Shown: in pieces, positions 30,417 to 40,925 of the stretch
Layout of the letters: every line of letters begins with the position of its first letter
Position numbering within the stretch: the first letter of the stretch is position 1
DNA from: Liopterus haemorrhoidalis
Taxonomy: Eukaryota > Arthropoda > Insecta > Coleoptera > Dytiscidae
DNA: 64,000 bases
Assembly: GCA_963971575.1 (NCBI GenBank)
Contig: OZ020624.1
Coordinates: 7,808,903-7,872,902, forward strand
Direction of reading: 5' to 3'
The notes under the pieces: model-generated
The model's input: only the letters and a program-made list of their open reading frames with translations
What the model was told of the DNA's origin: nothing
Databases searched by the model: none
Position numbers and translations under genes: made by a program

Positions 30417-30625
30417 CAGAGTGATTATTTATTGGCGAGACGACGTCACCGAATTTTACGTGCTGTCTAGCAGAAATACTGGTGAATACTATGACTATAA
30501 TAACTATGATTATGAAGAAAAAAAGATTATACGCATGCGCGCATAATCGCCTGCTACGATGTGTATGAAATGGCAAATTATTAAAACTTCCAGTGACGTC
30601 GTCTCGCCATTAAATAATCACTCTG
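30417..30625. mobile_element. TA-type MITE, 209 bp
   Basis: Inverted ends of about 33 bp, CAGAGTGATTATTTATTGGC and onward to GACGACGTCAC, are flanked by TA at 30415-30416 and 30626-30627. It is probably mobilised by a Tc1/mariner transposase. Just upstream (30261-30310) lies a tRNA-like head GCCGTAGCTTCGTGGTAAGA that may be a SINE start. Confidence 0.85.
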
Positions 30626-30938
30626 TACACACGCCCACTGCATTGCGTGTGCTCAGACTCATACTTTAGAAGTAAGGACCTTTTTTTTTGGTCATCACTT
30701 GTATTTTAGAAGTGTTGTTTTTGTTTTGTTATCATGTTATCACTTATATTTTAGAATTTAGAACCTTTTTACCGACCGCCAACATATATAAGGGAGGTAT
30801 TGTGATCATACCAATTTTGACGTTTCGAGATTTCGATGGATCTCCACGAATTGAGGTCCCTACATAACGTTTTGACTATTTTTAGCATGATGTCTATCAG
30901 TTTGTCTGTCCGTCCGTCCGTCAGTCTGTCTGTCTGTC

Positions 30939-32843
30939 TTTTTTTTTTTTTCTGGTACGTAGGGATAGCTCGCTATCCACTAGTGGCCCCCATGACTCCG
31001 GAACAACCACTCTGGTACCGCTTTCGCATTACTTCGGAGTGGTGTCCATATTCGCCCTGCTCAGGCTCCTGCGTTTTAATTAGCCACCTTACATCCCCCA
31101 TCCTCTCATGAGATTAGGGGTTCAGGGATTATTTCTTCCGCCAATGCAATGGTTTGCGTCCTCTGGGCCCTTTCGGCCTCCTCCATTTCTCTTTTCTTCT
31201 TCATAGTCTTTGTAATATAGACTGACACGGCTGTCCATTTATCTTCACTGCTTAGCATTACTGATATAAGATTATTTTCGGCAATGCTTGTGCCTCCGAG
31301 AGTTTCCTGTAGGTTTGTCCTGTCCTCTTCCGATGCTGGGCATTCAAAGATGGTATGCCTCGCATCGTCGGGACTATGTTTGCAGTACGCACAGGCTGCG
31401 CTATCAGTCTTTTTAAATCTCTCAAGATACGCATTGTAACAGCCGTGTCCGGTCAGTGCCTGGGTAACCCATCTGTCCGTGATCTCTATTGTACCATTCT
31501 GCCAAATTGGGAATCAGACGATGCGTCCATCGCCCTGATCCACCCGCATCCCATCGTGTCTGCCATCTATCTAGCAGCCTGTGTCTAGCTCTCTTCTTGA
31601 TCGCCTTCTTGAGACTGCAGATATTATGTGTGTTGATGCCATGCTGAAGCTCTTCGTAGATCTCCCGTTTCTCACGAACCAGCAGATCTATTGGTGGTGT
31701 ACTGGCAAGGACCAATGCCGCTTCTTCGCAGACCGTTTTGTATCCCGATATCACTCGAAGGACGCTACGCCTCTGTACGGCAGCTAATCTTCGCTTTGTT
31801 TCCACTCTATCCATATCTTCTGTCCAGACTTACGCCGCGTAAAGAATCTTGGAGTGGACTACACTGTTCAGCAGCTTTCTCCTCAACTCGCAGGGTCCTC
31901 CGATGTTCGGAATCAGCCGTGCCAGCGCAACTGCTGTTGTCGCTGCTTTTTCCGCAGTTCTGGTCACGTGCTCCGTGTACCGCAGCCCGCTATCCAGCTG
32001 CACACCCAAGTACCTCAAGGACTTTGACCAGTGCACAATTTGACCTTCTAACACAAGTGTCGGCTGTGTAAATGATCGCTTGTCTGTAATCAGAACTGCC
32101 TCCGTTTTATGTGCTGCCAGTACTAGTCCATTGGCGTGCAACCACATGCTGGCACGGCGCAGACATTCATTTGCCACCACCTCCAGTATTCTTGACGTTC
32201 TCGCTGTCACAACCACCTCTGCGTCGTCGGCAAATCCAACTATGACCGATTCACCGGGGAGATCTAGATTTAGCAGTCCATCGTACATCACGTTCCAAAG
32301 GAAAGGCCCAAGTACTGATCCTTGCGGAACGCCTGTTGTCACTTCATATTCCACGAGTCCATTCTCCGTGTTATAGATAAGGATTCTGTCGCTCATGTAG
32401 CTCTTCATCATCCGCAGCAGATACTCAGGTGTCTTCCTTGCTATTAGAGCCTCGATGATCTTGTCCCACCTGGCCGTGTTGAACGCGTTAGAAATGTCCA
32501 AAGTGATAAGAGCACAGAAGCCTTTGCTTTGACGTGTGCCACTTTTGACCTTTTTAGCTGCGTCGATTACTCTCGTAATGGCGTCCACTGTGGAGCGTCC
32601 TTTTCGAAAACCATACTGTCTTGGCGACAGTCCGCCATTTTCGTCGATGTGAGCTTCGAGTCTTTTTAGTAGCATTCTCTCAAACAATTTTCCAATAGTA
32701 TCGAGAAGACTAATTGGTCGGTATGAAGATGGTTCACTCAATGGTTTATCCCCTTTACGAAGTAGAACTAGCCTCTGCCTCTTCCACCTTGTATGGAATA
32801 CTCCTTTGTTAAGGCAAGCATTGAAAGTTTCCAACAGTAGCTA
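30939..32843 (-). pseudogene. 5'-truncated R1-clade LINE inserted in a TCTG microsatellite
   Basis: The - strand frame 31830-32834 encodes RT: SSYRPISLLDTIGKLFERML (residues 36-55), ALITLDISNAFNTARW with the first catalytic Asp, GVPQGSVLGP (168-177) and FADD (201-204). It then runs to a premature TAA at 31830-31832. The same frame continues (31422-31814) with RLAAVQRRSVLRVISGYKT. A frameshift near 31475 leads to LTGHGCYNAYLERF and CAYCKHSPDDARHTIFEC, the Cys/His C-terminal motif of the R1 clade. A poly(A) tail (T run 30939-30951) joins directly to (TCTG)n at both sides. Confidence 0.88.
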
Positions 32844-32844
32844 C

Positions 32845-32912
<68 letters not shown>

Positions 32913-33230
32913 CGTATGTCCGCCCGTCCATCTGTGTACACGTGCAGAGCAAATTCGGCTGAAAGGATTTTTATGAAACTTCATATTTAAGCTTCTGCCA
33001 TCAATGGCACGAGTTGATCAACTTTTGGTAAAAATCTGTTGACTAAAAATGGGAGTTTACTCGTGTCGATTTTAAGATTTTTATGAATATTTCACAACAG
33101 AATAATATTTCGAAAAAATTTATTGAACAAAAGCTGCTATAAAAGCAATAATTAATAACTTTTATTTGAGACGTTTTTTTCTAAGTCTCAATTTTTTCAT
33201 ACTTTTATGTAACGTTTCCATGGTCATGAT

Positions 33231-34240
33231 TAGAGATGGGAATTTCGGCTCAGTTTGCGGAACCGGATCAGTGGAGGTCGTTCAGTTTGTTGAGCCGGTT
33301 CATTGATCCGGCTCAGTGATCCGGTTAAGTAAACATGTCTCCGAAACACAGGACGGTCGTTAGTTCGTAGGTAGAAAGTCGCTTAGAGCCGGTTCTTGCA
33401 ATATATAAACTGTAAATATGATCCCGAGACACAGGTCGGTCGGTTGTTCGGTCGTAGGTAGAACGTCGTTTACAGCCGGCTCTTGCTTAGAGCCGATTCT
33501 TGCAATATATGAACTGTAAACATGATCCCGAGACGCAGGTCGGTCGGTCGTTCGGTCGAAGGTAGAACGTCGCTTAGAACCGACTCTTGCTCAGAGCCGG
33601 TTCTTGTAAACATGATCCCGAGACACAGGTCGGTCGGTCGTTCGGTAGAACGTCGCTTAGAGCTTAGAGGTAGAACGTCGCTTAGAGCCGACTCTTGCTT
33701 AGAGCCGGTTCTTTTAAACATGATCCCGCGACACAGGTCAGTCAGTTGCCGGTCGTCCGGTCGTAGGTAGAACGTCGCTTAGCCCCGACTCTTATCTAAC
33801 ATTTTTGAAACAAGCAATTCACTTTATGTAGGTACTGTATTTTAAACCAGATGTGTTAAGTTTATGGCGCTGTTTATTGCCCTTATAAATCGGACATCTG
33901 GGATTTGGGCAATATTTTTAATATTTTTATATAGTATGGTTGTAAGAAAATACAGACTAACCCTATTAGTTTCAAATAAACTGCCCTACAAATTGATGAC
34001 AAAATACACTTTATGATAATACATTACAAGCCAAGTTCTCGCGAAGTTCAACATGACATCGATCCAGATCCGGATCACTCCGGTCACTGTTCACAATCGC
34101 CCGACCAATCGTATCCTTGAAACTTGAAACTATACAGTGAGCCGTGAGCCGGCTCATTTCAATTTGGTGAACCGTGTCACTTCGGTCAGTGTACTGAGCC
34201 GGCTCAGTGAGCCGGTTCGTTCATGAACGACCCATCTCTA
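33231..34240. mobile_element. Complete non-autonomous hAT-like element, GAGCCGG family
   Basis: TAGAGATGGG and the inverse CCCATCTCTA bound 1010 bp, flanked by the perfect duplication GTCATGAT (33223-33230, 34241-34248). The left half holds about five tandem units of roughly 60-105 bp built from CTTAGAGCCGRYTCTTG and AACATGATCCCGAGACACAG. Only the terminal part is shared with the copies at 1-190 and 26239. Confidence 0.9.
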
Positions 34241-34373
34241 GTCATGATAAATAATATCTCTGTTAGAAAATATTAGGCCAAGTTATTTCTACTCTGCTGC
34301 TAGAAAGTAATTTATATAAGTACTTTATAATGGCGGTTGGTCCTGTGGTGGCCACAGCTGATTTTTTCCATTC

Positions 34374-34772
34374 AATTTCATGATCCAGGAAATAACTGTT
34401 CTTCAAAAATCGCAGAGCTAGTTGTTCTATCCGGCAAATTAAGCGAACAAAGTAGTTCTTCATTTAACTCTCCTTCACACTCAACCCTCACAAAACAAAA
34501 AAGGAGTGCTTTGTTTGTAATGTTCGTAGTTTCATCAAGTTATATTGAATAAAATGATGAATTTTTCACCATTTTTATTAACTGATTTTCAATGTTTTTG
34601 GCCGTATCTTCGATTTTGCGCTTGATAGTACTAGCAGACATAGGAATTACTTTCAATTTCTGAACAGTCTGCATTCTCAAAATCTGTTCACAGGATTTTA
34701 ACATATTCCACATTTCTCTGTGGACCAGCGAAATTTTCTCGCGGACCACCACTTTGGCGACCGCTGGTTTAA
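34374..34772 (-). pseudogene. hAT transposase fragment (ZBED5-like wording) with one end
   Basis: The - strand reads VPMSASTIKR-type text as VIPMSASTIKRKIEDTAKN followed by IENQLIKMVKNSSFYSI. This is the conserved stretch upstream of the catalytic domain in ZBED5/FAM200-like hAT proteins. The right end CAGCGGTCGCCAAAGTGG (inverse, to 34767) is a hAT TIR. The catalytic core and other end are missing. Confidence 0.65.
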
Positions 34773-35208
34773 AGTATTACATTTTATATAAACTTGGTTT
34801 AAGACAAAGTCGAATAATTGTAATTTACATCCTTATTTTCTAATCTATATAATCTCAATACTACATGAGATAGAAAACATTTTTCTGGACCCAGTAACAT
34901 GTAATGTTATAAAATTAAATAGTTTTCACTAGTGTTTTAGAGCAGCGATATGCCAAATAAGACGAAACATGATAGTCATTTCCAAACGGACACCAAATCT
35001 TGTTGTGTGGATGGTGCGGATATTTATATTTACAAATGATGCGGATCCTGGATATGCGGATGCGGTTAGGATGCGGATATAGAAAATGTATCTGCGCAGG
35101 ACTCTACAAATGACCACAGATTTTTTACTCCCAAAAATTTAATTACTAACTGTTTTGAATACAAAGTGTTAATATAAACAAAAGAAAGTATCTATTCTGT
35201 TAACATTT
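34773..35208. other. Non-coding; right part is esterase 5' flank
   Basis: GATGCGGAT repeats occur at about 35012-35090. The last 65 bp (35150-35216) align with the duplicated esterase 5' flank at 23920-23968. Confidence 0.5.
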
Positions 35209-35410
35209 GTAATCTTCAGTGCCGCAACAAGGGTGGTGCGAGAGGTGCCGCCGCACCAGGCGCCGGATTCATAGGGGCGCCAAATTTCATTTTTTTTAAT
35301 TATTATCTTTTATATTAATAAAGTATAATCAACACAAATTTGATTTCATAATCGAAAGTTTCAAATGGCAGGCAAGATCATTAATTGATGACTGTACAAC
35401 TGCCACTGCA

Positions 35411-35641
35411 ATGCAATTATTAGAAGTGATCCACACTTACGATTTAAAAGATGTGTACCCTAATATTGACATTGCACTGCGCATATTTTTAACGCTCCCT
35501 GTAACTATTGCTTCGAATGAACGTAGTTTTAGTAAATTAAAGTTAATAAAAAATTATTTGCGTTCTACAATGGACCAAGAGCTTGTAAAATTTAGCTTTA
35601 ATATCAATAGAAAATACTACAGCACAGTCATTAAATTATGA
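35411..35641 (+). pseudogene. hAT transposase C-terminal dimerisation domain
   Basis: The frame reads VYPNIDIALRIFLTLPVTIA, then SNERSFSKLKLIKNYLRSTM, the conserved hATC dimerisation motif with the SNERSFSKL-LIK-YLRS core. The RNase-H-like catalytic part is absent. It lies on the + strand near the left end, so the element once read left to right with most of the gene deleted. Confidence 0.85.
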
Positions 35642-36289
35642 AGACTTAATTAACGAATTTGCACAGTTAAAAGCCAGAAAAGTTCAATTTATTTAATTTT
35701 CCATTCCGTTAAAGTTATTATATATTATATTATTAAAATACCTAAATATTTATTATTTTTTGTTCAAATATCCCTTTTTTTTTGTCATTAAATATATATT
35801 TGTTTATTTATTTTGTTATTCAATTATGTAATATAATATTTCTTTAGCCCTTTTGTGTTTCATTTTAGGTGTTTTTCATTTTGTGTTTTATTGACCTAGA
35901 GTTTATATTTTGTCCCTTTTTATATTAGTTGATTATCATGATTTTTGAGTTTATTAAAAGATTTGTTACATAATTTGTTAATATAATCGTTAATATTGCA
36001 ATTTAAACCAAACCAAAGAAAAAGGTTAAAACTAAACTAAAAAATAATACCAACGAATCTTTTTTTTTAAATTTTTTTTATACATTTATTGTTGACTTTA
36101 TAATATATATTTTTGTATGTTCCTTTACTGGTAATAAGATAGTTCCTTTATTAGGAGTAAGTGTTCCTTTTAATGCGATTTTGTGATTTTTATAATAATA
36201 ATAATAATATTTATTCAAAATAGGCAGAGCCTAATATACATATAGTTTACAATATATATTATAATACAATTAGAAATTTAGTCTATACA

Positions 36290-39166
36290 TTAACACTTAT
36301 TTATTAAAAATGAAAATAAGTCCCTCTTAAATTGCTTTAAATTTCTACTTTCAAATTTTAAGCTAGATGGTAACGTATTAAATTGTTTAAAACCTTTACA
36401 AAAAATCTGGTTATCATTTGAACTTCTTTTATTTTTTAACACCCTCAGGTCATTAGCACTTCGGGTTGGGTAGTTGTGCACATCTTTATTGAAAATTATA
36501 TTTTTTTGCAAATATTCTGGCAATACACCTGTTAAAAGTTTGTAGATAAACAACATTGCTCCATAAAATAATTTGTCTTCTACAGAAAGCCAATTTAACA
36601 TATTCCACATACTTTTAACAGGTGTATACCTTGACACTTTCAAAATAACCCTCATGCCACGATTCTGAAGCTTTTGCAGACGATCTATGGAAGTTTTATT
36701 CATTAAATATAGAATAGTACCGCAATAATCAAAGTGTGGTTGTATTAGAGATTTGAATAAGGTAATAAGAGTGGAAATGGAAAGTTTCTTCGATAATCTA
36801 CTTAAGAAATTAATTTTTTGAGATATTTTATTTACTATGTAATTTAAATGTTTATCAAAATTTAAAAAACTGTCCACAACAAAACCAAGATACTTCATTT
36901 CTGACACAAGTTCAAGTTTTTCATTATCTACTTCAATATTTATTGTATTTAAATTAATTTTAGAATATTTATATTTTGACGTGAGTATCATGCATTTGGT
37001 TTTTTCTATATTAATTTTTAATTTATTCAAACAAAAATAATTATGTAACTTATTTAGTTCTATATTTACTCTATTTATAGCTTTATTAAGATCTTTATCA
37101 TAGACGGCAACCAAGGTATCGTCTGCAAATAAATTAATATAATCAAAATTTACATTATTGGCAATATCATTAATATAAATGAGAAATAATATCGGTCCTA
37201 AACAACTTCCCTGTGGAACACCCCAATTGTTACGTAATCTAGATGAATAATTATTTCCTATTTTAGTTATTTGGTACCTGTCTGACAAATAATTTTTAAA
37301 CCACGCTAATGCTGTGCCGCGGATCCCATAGTTAAATAATTTTTCTATCAGTATTCCTCTATCAATAGTTTCAAAGGCTCTACGTATGTCTAGAAATACT
37401 GCAACAATGAAATAATCATTATCCAACTGGTACTTCCATTCGGATATCATACCCTGTAACGCGGTCTCACACGAATGATTCCTTCTAAATCCGGACTGAT
37501 TTGTGATAAATATTTTATTATCTTCTAAAAACTCATTAATTTGTTTACTTACCACCTTTTCTAATAATTTTTCCAATGTTGGCAACGAGTTAACAGGTCT
37601 GTATTTACTGGCATCTAGAGCCTTTGAAACTTTAGGTAAAGGCGTAATAGTAGAACATTTGAGGTGTTCCGGAAAGGAGCCAGTTTCTAAAGACGTATTT
37701 ACAAAATGCAAAAATACATGACCGATTGTTGTGGTAATTGATTTTAAAATCTTAGAATTAAATATATCCGAAGGATTAGTATTTATTTTCAAACTTTGAA
37801 CTATTTTATTTAATTCTGTCAAAGAAATTGTATTAAAATTACTAAAAATGTTCTTACAAGAAAATGTATGTGTTAATACAATGTTATTTACAATTGGAAT
37901 ACTATTAATTATTTCTTGTATTGAATTTATAAAAAAATTATTGAAATGTAAAGCTTTTTCAGAATTTTCTGAGGTTTTGATAGAGTTATTATCTACATTA
38001 AATTTAATAATATCTGGATACTTAATTTCTTTATTATTATTTAAAATATTTTTCAAATTCTTCCACAATAATTTTGGACTACTTTTATTTTTTTCTATTA
38101 ATTTTTCATTATAACTATATTCCTTTTTCCTTCGTAAATTGATACATTTATTTCTAACGCTTTTAAATTTTAGCCATAGGTGATTTTTATCTAAAATATT
38201 TTTACAATTTTTAAAATCAAGATACATTCTATCTCGTTCTTTACAAATATTTTTAAGTTCTAGATCGAACCATGGTAAATTTTTGTTTTTTATTTGTATT
38301 GTTTTAATAGGTGCTACGTTATCAATAACTTCGTAACATATTTTGTACATATCATCATATATTTTGTTAACATTTGTTGAAGTCAGAGGAAACGAGTAAT
38401 CTATTAATTTACCTGTTATAATATCTAATTGTTCTTGACCAAGATTTCTGTAACATTTAACATTATTAAATTTCAAATACTTTAAATTATCAATCAAATT
38501 TACGGAAATTATTGCGTGATCTGCAATTTTAGGTGTGTGATGAACTACAGAATTAACATCTTTTATATTAGTTATTACTAAATCAATTAATGATTCACTA
38601 GTAGCTGTGATTCTGGTTGCTTCATTTATTATCTGATAAAGTCCATAATTATGTACAAGGTTTATTAATTTATTACTATAAAAATTACCATAGTCGAACC
38701 AGTTTACATTATAATCTCCTAATAATATGAATTTAACATTATCTTTTGTAATACTATCCAACAAATTTTTCATTTCATACAAGAATACACTATCACTACC
38801 CGACGGAGAGTGGTAAAGTACCCCTATCATCCAATTAGTTTGAACACACTTACATTCAACAATGGCACACCATAAATTATTATGCACATAAAAATTAAAT
38901 TTTTCTTTCCATGTAACACCATTTTTTATAAATATTAATACCCCCCCAGTATGTCTACTTTGTGAATTACATCTCACTATATTGTATTCATTTATCTTCA
39001 ATTCAAAATCGTTTATCTCTTCAGTAACCCTAGTTTCACTTAATACCAATAATTTAGGTTTGTAACAAATAACGCTATTAATTATTTCTGATTTGTTTGC
39101 AATGAAACTTTGTGAATTAACATAAATTATATCTGAATTATAAATGATACTAGGCTCAATTATTAG
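36290..39166 (-). CDS. LINE ORF2: AP endonuclease plus reverse transcriptase
   Basis: About 958 residues follow the junction with ORF1. The endonuclease comes first: DIIYVNSQSFIANKSEI, LLVLSETRVTEE with the catalytic Glu, FILLGDYNVNW, IDLVITN and IADHAI. The RT follows: YRPVNSLPTLEKLLEKVV, FIVAVFLDIRRAFET, WGVPQGSCLGPILF and INLFADDTLV, with catalytic Asp residues in FLD and FADD. The C-terminus has LQKLQNRGMRVILK and HNYPTRSANDLRV. The frame has no ATG before the endonuclease: an apparent start at 39049 is TTG, and the first Met is in NWMIGV, past several endonuclease motifs. Upstream the frame is closed by TAA TAA at 39188-39193. It therefore looks translated by -1 frameshift from ORF1. Confidence 0.9.
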   Translation of the reverse strand, partial: LIIEPSIIYNSDIIYVNSQSFIANKSEIINSVICYKPKLLVLSETRVTEEINDFELKINEYNIVRCNSQSRHTGGVLIFIKNGVTWKEKFNFYVHNNLWCAIVECKCVQTNWMIGVLYHSPSGSDSVFLYEMKNLLDSITKDNVKFILLGDYNVNWFDYGNFYSNKLINLVHNYGLYQIINEATRITATSESLIDLVITNIKDVNSVVHHTPKIADHAIISVNLIDNLKYLKFNNVKCYRNLGQEQLDIITGKLIDYSFPLTSTNVNKIYDDMYKICYEVIDNVAPIKTIQIKNKNLPWFDLELKNICKERDRMYLDFKNCKNILDKNHLWLKFKSVRNKCINLRRKKEYSYNEKLIEKNKSSPKLLWKNLKNILNNNKEIKYPDIIKFNVDNNSIKTSENSEKALHFNNFFINSIQEIINSIPIVNNIVLTHTFSCKNIFSNFNTISLTELNKIVQSLKINTNPSDIFNSKILKSITTTIGHVFLHFVNTSLETGSFPEHLKCSTITPLPKVSKALDASKYRPVNSLPTLEKLLEKVVSKQINEFLEDNKIFITNQSGFRRNHSCETALQGMISEWKYQLDNDYFIVAVFLDIRRAFETIDRGILIEKLFNYGIRGTALAWFKNYLSDRYQITKIGNNYSSRLRNNWGVPQGSCLGPILFLIYINDIANNVNFDYINLFADDTLVAVYDKDLNKAINRVNIELNKLHNYFCLNKLKINIEKTKCMILTSKYKYSKINLNTINIEVDNEKLELVSEMKYLGFVVDSFLNFDKHLNYIVNKISQKINFLSRLSKKLSISTLITLFKSLIQPHFDYCGTILYLMNKTSIDRLQKLQNRGMRVILKVSRYTPVKSMWNMLNWLSVEDKLFYGAMLFIYKLLTGVLPEYLQKNIIFNKDVHNYPTRSANDLRVLKNKRSSNDNQIFCKGFKQFNTLPSSLKFESRNLKQFKRDLFSFLINKC

Positions 39167-39187
39167 TTTTTTTGTTTTATTTCCGAT
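39163..39187 (-). promoter_or_regulatory. Putative -1 ribosomal frameshift site between LINE ORF1 and ORF2
   Basis: On the - strand the last ORF1 codons are CAA AAA AAC TAA, which contain the canonical heptamer A AAA AAC in the zero frame (39172-39166) directly before the stop. A slip back by one base leads into CTA ATA ATT GAG, the ORF2 frame. The -1 frame is closed by TAA TAA at 39193-39188, so the shift can only occur within this 25-nt window. No clear downstream hairpin was seen. Confidence 0.75.
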
Positions 39188-39975
39188 TTATTAACAATTG
39201 TGGGGACATTGTTTATATATTTTAAAGTTTTAGAATCGTCGCCATTTTCTTTAAGAACGTTTAATTGTTTCTTTATATTTTGAAAATAATCTCTTTCCAA
39301 CTTAGTTTTGTCAGAATATAATTTTATTCCAGGAATATTAATCCGGTTTCTATTTTTTAAAATATTTAATGCCGTTTGCTTATTTTTGAAAATAATTTTA
39401 ATTGGTCTGTTTTTTGTATTAGAGTAAGTGCCTAAACGGAAGGTTTTTATTTCATCAATATCCACCTCTGTTTTATTTAGAATATTAATTATTACGTTTT
39501 TATCATCATCTATTCTTGATTTTTTATTGTCCTTATCAGATTCTTGTATATTAAAAATTAATAAATTATTTGCACGTCTTTCCCTTTCATGCATTTCATT
39601 TACAATTAAATTATAATTTATATCATCATGATTATCATTTTTTGTTTGTTTAATTTCATCTCTTAAACTACCAATTTCCGCTTTTAAATTATTTATAATT
39701 AATTTTAGATCTTCAACAATTTTTAAAAATGTGTTACACTTACTGCAGTTATTATCAATTATTTCTTCGTCTTCTTCATCGGTTTTGTTTTCGATACTTT
39801 CATCTACTCTGCATCGTGGACAAAACCAACTAGTCCCTGGTACCAATAAATAAGGAATCGCTGTTTTTGTGATATTTACACAACTTGCATGGAATATTCC
39901 TTTACATCGACCCTTACAGACGATACTGGCTTGACTTCTGGACACTGTTTTGGAGCAGATTCCACAAACACCCAT
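39163..39975 (-). CDS. LINE ORF1: PHD-finger, coiled-coil nucleic-acid-binding protein
   Basis: Starting at ATG 39975, residues 1-60 form a PHD-type zinc finger (Cys4, Cys7, Cys20, Cys24, His29, Cys32, Cys52, Cys55; C4HC3). An acidic stretch (EEDEEIIDN) and a heptad-like KIVEDLKLIINNLKAEI segment (about residues 87-115) suggest a coiled coil. NLLIFNIQESDKDNK through IKIIFKNKQTALNILKNR resembles the RRM-like domain of LINE ORF1 proteins, which coat the RNA and act as chaperones. PHD-type ORF1 proteins are known in CR1/L2-group LINEs. It ends CAA AAA AAC TAA at the slippery site. Confidence 0.85.
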   Translation of the reverse strand: MGVCGICSKTVSRSQASIVCKGRCKGIFHASCVNITKTAIPYLLVPGTSWFCPRCRVDESIENKTDEEDEEIIDNNCSKCNTFLKIVEDLKLIINNLKAEIGSLRDEIKQTKNDNHDDINYNLIVNEMHERERRANNLLIFNIQESDKDNKKSRIDDDKNVIINILNKTEVDIDEIKTFRLGTYSNTKNRPIKIIFKNKQTALNILKNRNRINIPGIKLYSDKTKLERDYFQNIKKQLNVLKENGDDSKTLKYINNVPTIVNKSEIKQKN

Positions 39976-40579
39976 TTTAATTTTGAATAACGAAAGAAAA
40001 ATAAATTCTACTAATACCGGTTGTACGCCACTGACCCGTTTTGTGACGCTGCGTGACGTAGTAATCTCTTTGGTAATTTCGGTAGTAACTTGTTGTTTTT
40101 AGAAATATTTTAAAATTTATTTAATATTTATTTTTAAACAATAACTATAGTAATATTTTATTATAATTTACATCACCACATTCACTAGAATTTTTCTTTC
40201 AATTTGGTATTAAATATGTTATATTATTATTTCATTGAAATGAAATATTTAAAACTTTGTCAGAGAGCACAGAAACACGTTTATCACGGTATGTATGTAC
40301 TAGACTATGAATAAAGTTATTCTTTTATTTTCACTTGCATCAAAATAAATCAATAAGATTTTAAGAATTCTCTATAAAATATAAGTATAAAATGTAAGTA
40401 AATATCTTAAATAACATTTTGGTGAAGAAAACAACGTAAGTAAATGTTTTAAACGTTCCCTTACTGATGCAATCACCCTACCATAAAATTTTAAAAATTG
40501 CGTATGTAATTAGTGAGGGGGGGGCAAATAATTTTACGCACCAGGCGCCAATTTATGTTGTTGTGGCACTGGTAATCTT

Positions 40580-40925
40580 TATTACTAACAATTAGCAAAT
40601 AATTCAGTAATAGATAACATAATTAAGTGTTCAAATTTATTAACTAAATTTGATAAAAAGTACAATGAATACAAAAACAATAACATCCTTGTAAACAGTT
40701 ACTTTATTGTGTCATTAATATCATTATTTTTAACACAATTATTGCTACCATTTAAAAAATATGTTTAGTAAACAACATAAATATATAATACTACTTTTCT
40801 TTTTACTGTCACCATGTTTTCCGTATCTTGTTAAATGGCCATTTTTCAATAATTAATCATAGAAAACTAGCTATATAAGTAGTATAAATATGTTTAGTTT
40901 TACACGAATAAGGTAGTATTTCAAT
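40580..40925 (+). promoter_or_regulatory. Carboxylesterase promoter region
   Basis: TATATAAG at 40872-40879 lies 54 bp before the ATG at 40926, a fitting TATA-box position if transcription starts near 40903. The region upstream is shared with 23970-24290. The hAT/LINE insertion ends at 40571, some 300 bp upstream of the TATA box, and may have separated distal elements from the core promoter. Confidence 0.55.

Larger units (their letters stand above)
30771..34367 (+). repeat. Repeat family X, copy 3, carrying two insertions
   Basis: Family X segments at 30771-30938, 32844-33230 and 34241-34367 are collinear with copy 1. An R1-clade LINE sits inside its TCTG tract and a hAT element inside its GTCATGAT. 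Removing both restores one continuous X copy. Confidence 0.85.
36191..40090 (-). mobile_element. Near full-length CR1/L2/Jockey-group LINE with intact ORF1 and ORF2
   Basis: The element runs on the - strand, with a 5' leader near 39976-40090, ORF1 (39163-39975), ORF2 (36290-39166) and a short 3' UTR ending in an (ATT)n-type tail at 36191-36206. Neither ORF carries a stop or frameshift. The exact 5' end and target duplication could not be read. Confidence 0.88.
35217..40571 (+). mobile_element. hAT transposon containing a LINE
   Basis: CAGTGCCGCAACAAGG and the inverse TGTTGTTGTGGCACTG are flanked by a perfect 8-bp duplication GTAATCTT (35209-35216, 40572-40579). GCACCAGGCGCC lies next to both ends. 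The transposase C-terminus survives (35411-35641). A LINE of about 3.9 kb occupies 36191-40090. The paralogous sequence at 23968 (TTCTAATCTTTATTACTAAC) is the uninterrupted site. Confidence 0.92.

Noticed and set aside
31581..32376. + strand open frames across 31581-32376
   Set aside because: They are antisense shadows of the R1-clade reverse transcriptase, whose motifs (GVPQGS, FADD) lie on the - strand.
39049..39049. Apparent start of LINE ORF2 at 39049
   Set aside because: The codon is TTG and lies inside the endonuclease domain. The frame continues upstream through DIIYVNSQSF to the ORF1 junction.
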